Assembly (NCBI RefSeq): GCF_029267015.1
Contig: NZ_JARIEA010000045.1
Span: 1 to 64,000, forward strand
Source of the DNA: Sporosarcina ureae
GTDB lineage: Bacteria; Bacillota; Bacilli; Bacillales_A; Planococcaceae
Direction of reading: 5' to 3'
DNA length: 64,000 nucleotides
Shown: in pieces, positions 62,657 through 64,000 of the stretch
Layout: the number at the start of each line of letters is the position of its first letter
Numbering within the stretch: the stretch's first letter is position 1
Program-made: the position numbers and the translations under genes
The notes under the pieces: generated by a model
Seen by the model: only the letters and a program-made list of their open reading frames with translations
Database searches by the model: none
What the model was told of the DNA's origin: nothing

Positions 62657-64000
62657 TTAATACGTTGTCAGCTTAACCCAACGCTGCAATGCATAAATTC
62701 CGCGTTGGAAAAACGTCAGGCTGTTTTGATATTCTTCTACATCAAGAGTATATAATGCATCTTCGTTATTCCATATCCGATCGAAATATTCATTAATTTC
62801 TTCGGTCAACTCGCTATCAGTAGGCGCTATAATGCGGAGATTTGCTTCTAAGTTATAATCTCTTAGCGTGCGCTCTGTTATATTGGAAGATCCGTTTGTA
62901 ATGTATGTCTTGTCCGCGGTCTGTACAGTTACCAACTTCGTATGGTATTGACCAATTACGGTATTGTACCAACGCACTTTAATTTTATCATCTGTATTTT
63001 CCCTGATTTCCTGTACTACTGGGCGATTAGGTAATCCTGACTTTTTACTGCCAAATGAATTTTCATTCGGATCCAGGACGATTTCTACATGTACACCGCG
63101 ATTGGCTGCTTCTTCTAACGGTCTAATCACTTCTTGCTCGGAAAGATAAAACATACCCATCCGAATCAAATCTCCTTTTTCCGCCTTTTCGATATCATTA
63201 ACTAAAGCATCCAGTACTTTACTTTCCGTTACATACTGGACTTGATAAGGTCCTTTTTGTTCTTCCACTTCGATTCGCGGTAATTTTCCGCCTGACGAAT
63301 ACTGAAGCACGGCTTCCTCAGATTCCAATATATCATTCTGCACTGGACCCTTTACTTTAAATGCCACATTGCCATGGCGACCGCTTGCTGCGTGTGGATT
63401 AGATGAAGTCACCAATGCAGCTTGTTCAGTCACTAGTGTTTTACGATGATTCGCTTTTACGTTTAGCAATTTCAGGTAAGAAGAAAACTTTACATCTGGT
63501 GCATCACTGGCTAAGAAATTAGGGAAATGATTGCCTCCCTTAAAATCAAACCATTGAAAGAAGATACGATATACACCCGAGTATAAAGGCATAGAATCAC
63601 GTAACGGTTCCAAATCTGTGTACACTACTTGAACCCCTGCTTCTTCAAGCGCTTTAAACCACTCGGATTCATACGATTCATAGCCGGTATTTACCGGATC
63701 CGTTATGTAAACAATGGGCATGTCGGGGAACTCTTCCTTCTTCTTCACGAGAACATCTGTTAGTTGATCAGCTATTTGAGGAAAGTCTTCTTTCTCATCA
63801 TAGTAGTCATCCATTAAAAAGAAATCGAGGACAACAAACTCTTGCGCATCTTTAATCATTTGAAATACTTCATTGAAAATACGGAGTTCTGATTTATAAT
63901 GATCTTTCTCTTTCGTTTTTGAATATGTCAAATCATAAATGAACTCTACCTCTTCTACTTCATGCAAATCCCCTTTGTAGGAGATACCAGGTGGTAATGG
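62657..64000 (-). CDS. Phospholipase D-family protein (partial, 5' end beyond window)
   Basis: PLD-type HxK regions NHRKTLVTEQAALVTSSNPHAASGRHGN and YHTKLVTVQTADKTYITNGSSNITERTLRDYNLEAN; reading frame stays open upstream of the ORF start to the edge (PLPPGISYKGDLHEVEEVEF). Confidence 0.87.
   Translation of the reverse strand, partial: PLPPGISYKGDLHEVEEVEFIYDLTYSKTKEKDHYKSELRIFNEVFQMIKDAQEFVVLDFFLMDDYYDEKEDFPQIADQLTDVLVKKKEEFPDMPIVYITDPVNTGYESYESEWFKALEEAGVQVVYTDLEPLRDSMPLYSGVYRIFFQWFDFKGGNHFPNFLASDAPDVKFSSYLKLLNVKANHRKTLVTEQAALVTSSNPHAASGRHGNVAFKVKGPVQNDILESEEAVLQYSSGGKLPRIEVEEQKGPYQVQYVTESKVLDALVNDIEKAEKGDLIRMGMFYLSEQEVIRPLEEAANRGVHVEIVLDPNENSFGSKKSGLPNRPVVQEIRENTDDKIKVRWYNTVIGQYHTKLVTVQTADKTYITNGSSNITERTLRDYNLEANLRIIAPTDSELTEEINEYFDRIWNNEDALYTLDVEEYQNSLTFFQRGIYALQRWVKLTTY

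Overview
This window is a chromosomal segment of a low-GC, endospore-forming Firmicute, probably Planococcaceae/Sporosarcina-like; that assignment is inferred from gene content and order only. Most of it is conserved housekeeping sequence. On the minus strand it carries rplK(partial)-nusG-secE-rpmG-sigH-yacP-rlmB-mrnC-cysS-cysE (Cys T-box), gltX-ispF-ispD-yacL-like PIN/TRAM-radA-clpC and mcsB-mcsA-ctsR, followed by bioY-bioB. Next come a SAM-riboswitch-controlled yitJ-like/metH pair, a cotD-like coat gene, DUF393, DUF779 + aldehyde dehydrogenase, a gerB-A-C germinant receptor operon, a DUF3238-like protein, a TPP-riboswitch thiM-thiD-thiE-thiW operon, dsdA, and a des-desK-desR cold-sensing module. 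The remainder holds PAP2, mscL, a YtrA-type GntR/ABC operon, a thioesterase, a ykfC/ykfA pair flanking a decayed ykfB, a Trp T-box trpEDCFBA operon, an rsuA-like pseudouridine synthase, two c-di-GMP proteins, an NCS2 permease, a methyltransferase, an NAD(P)-binding protein and a PLD-family protein running off the right edge. The most unusual region is 40.59-41.80 kb: an apparently non-coding, GC-rich array of five large stem-loop repeats (three copies of one family, two of another, with a ~260-270 bp period). The copies show pair-preserving base changes, and I could not assign the array to any known family. Other noteworthy items are the ykfB pseudogene with recognisable frameshift and stop, a 30-aa membrane ORF missing from the ORF track, a 20-bp CtsR operator shared by ctsR and a detached clpC, absence of disA between radA and yacL, and a tandem structured repeat after metH.
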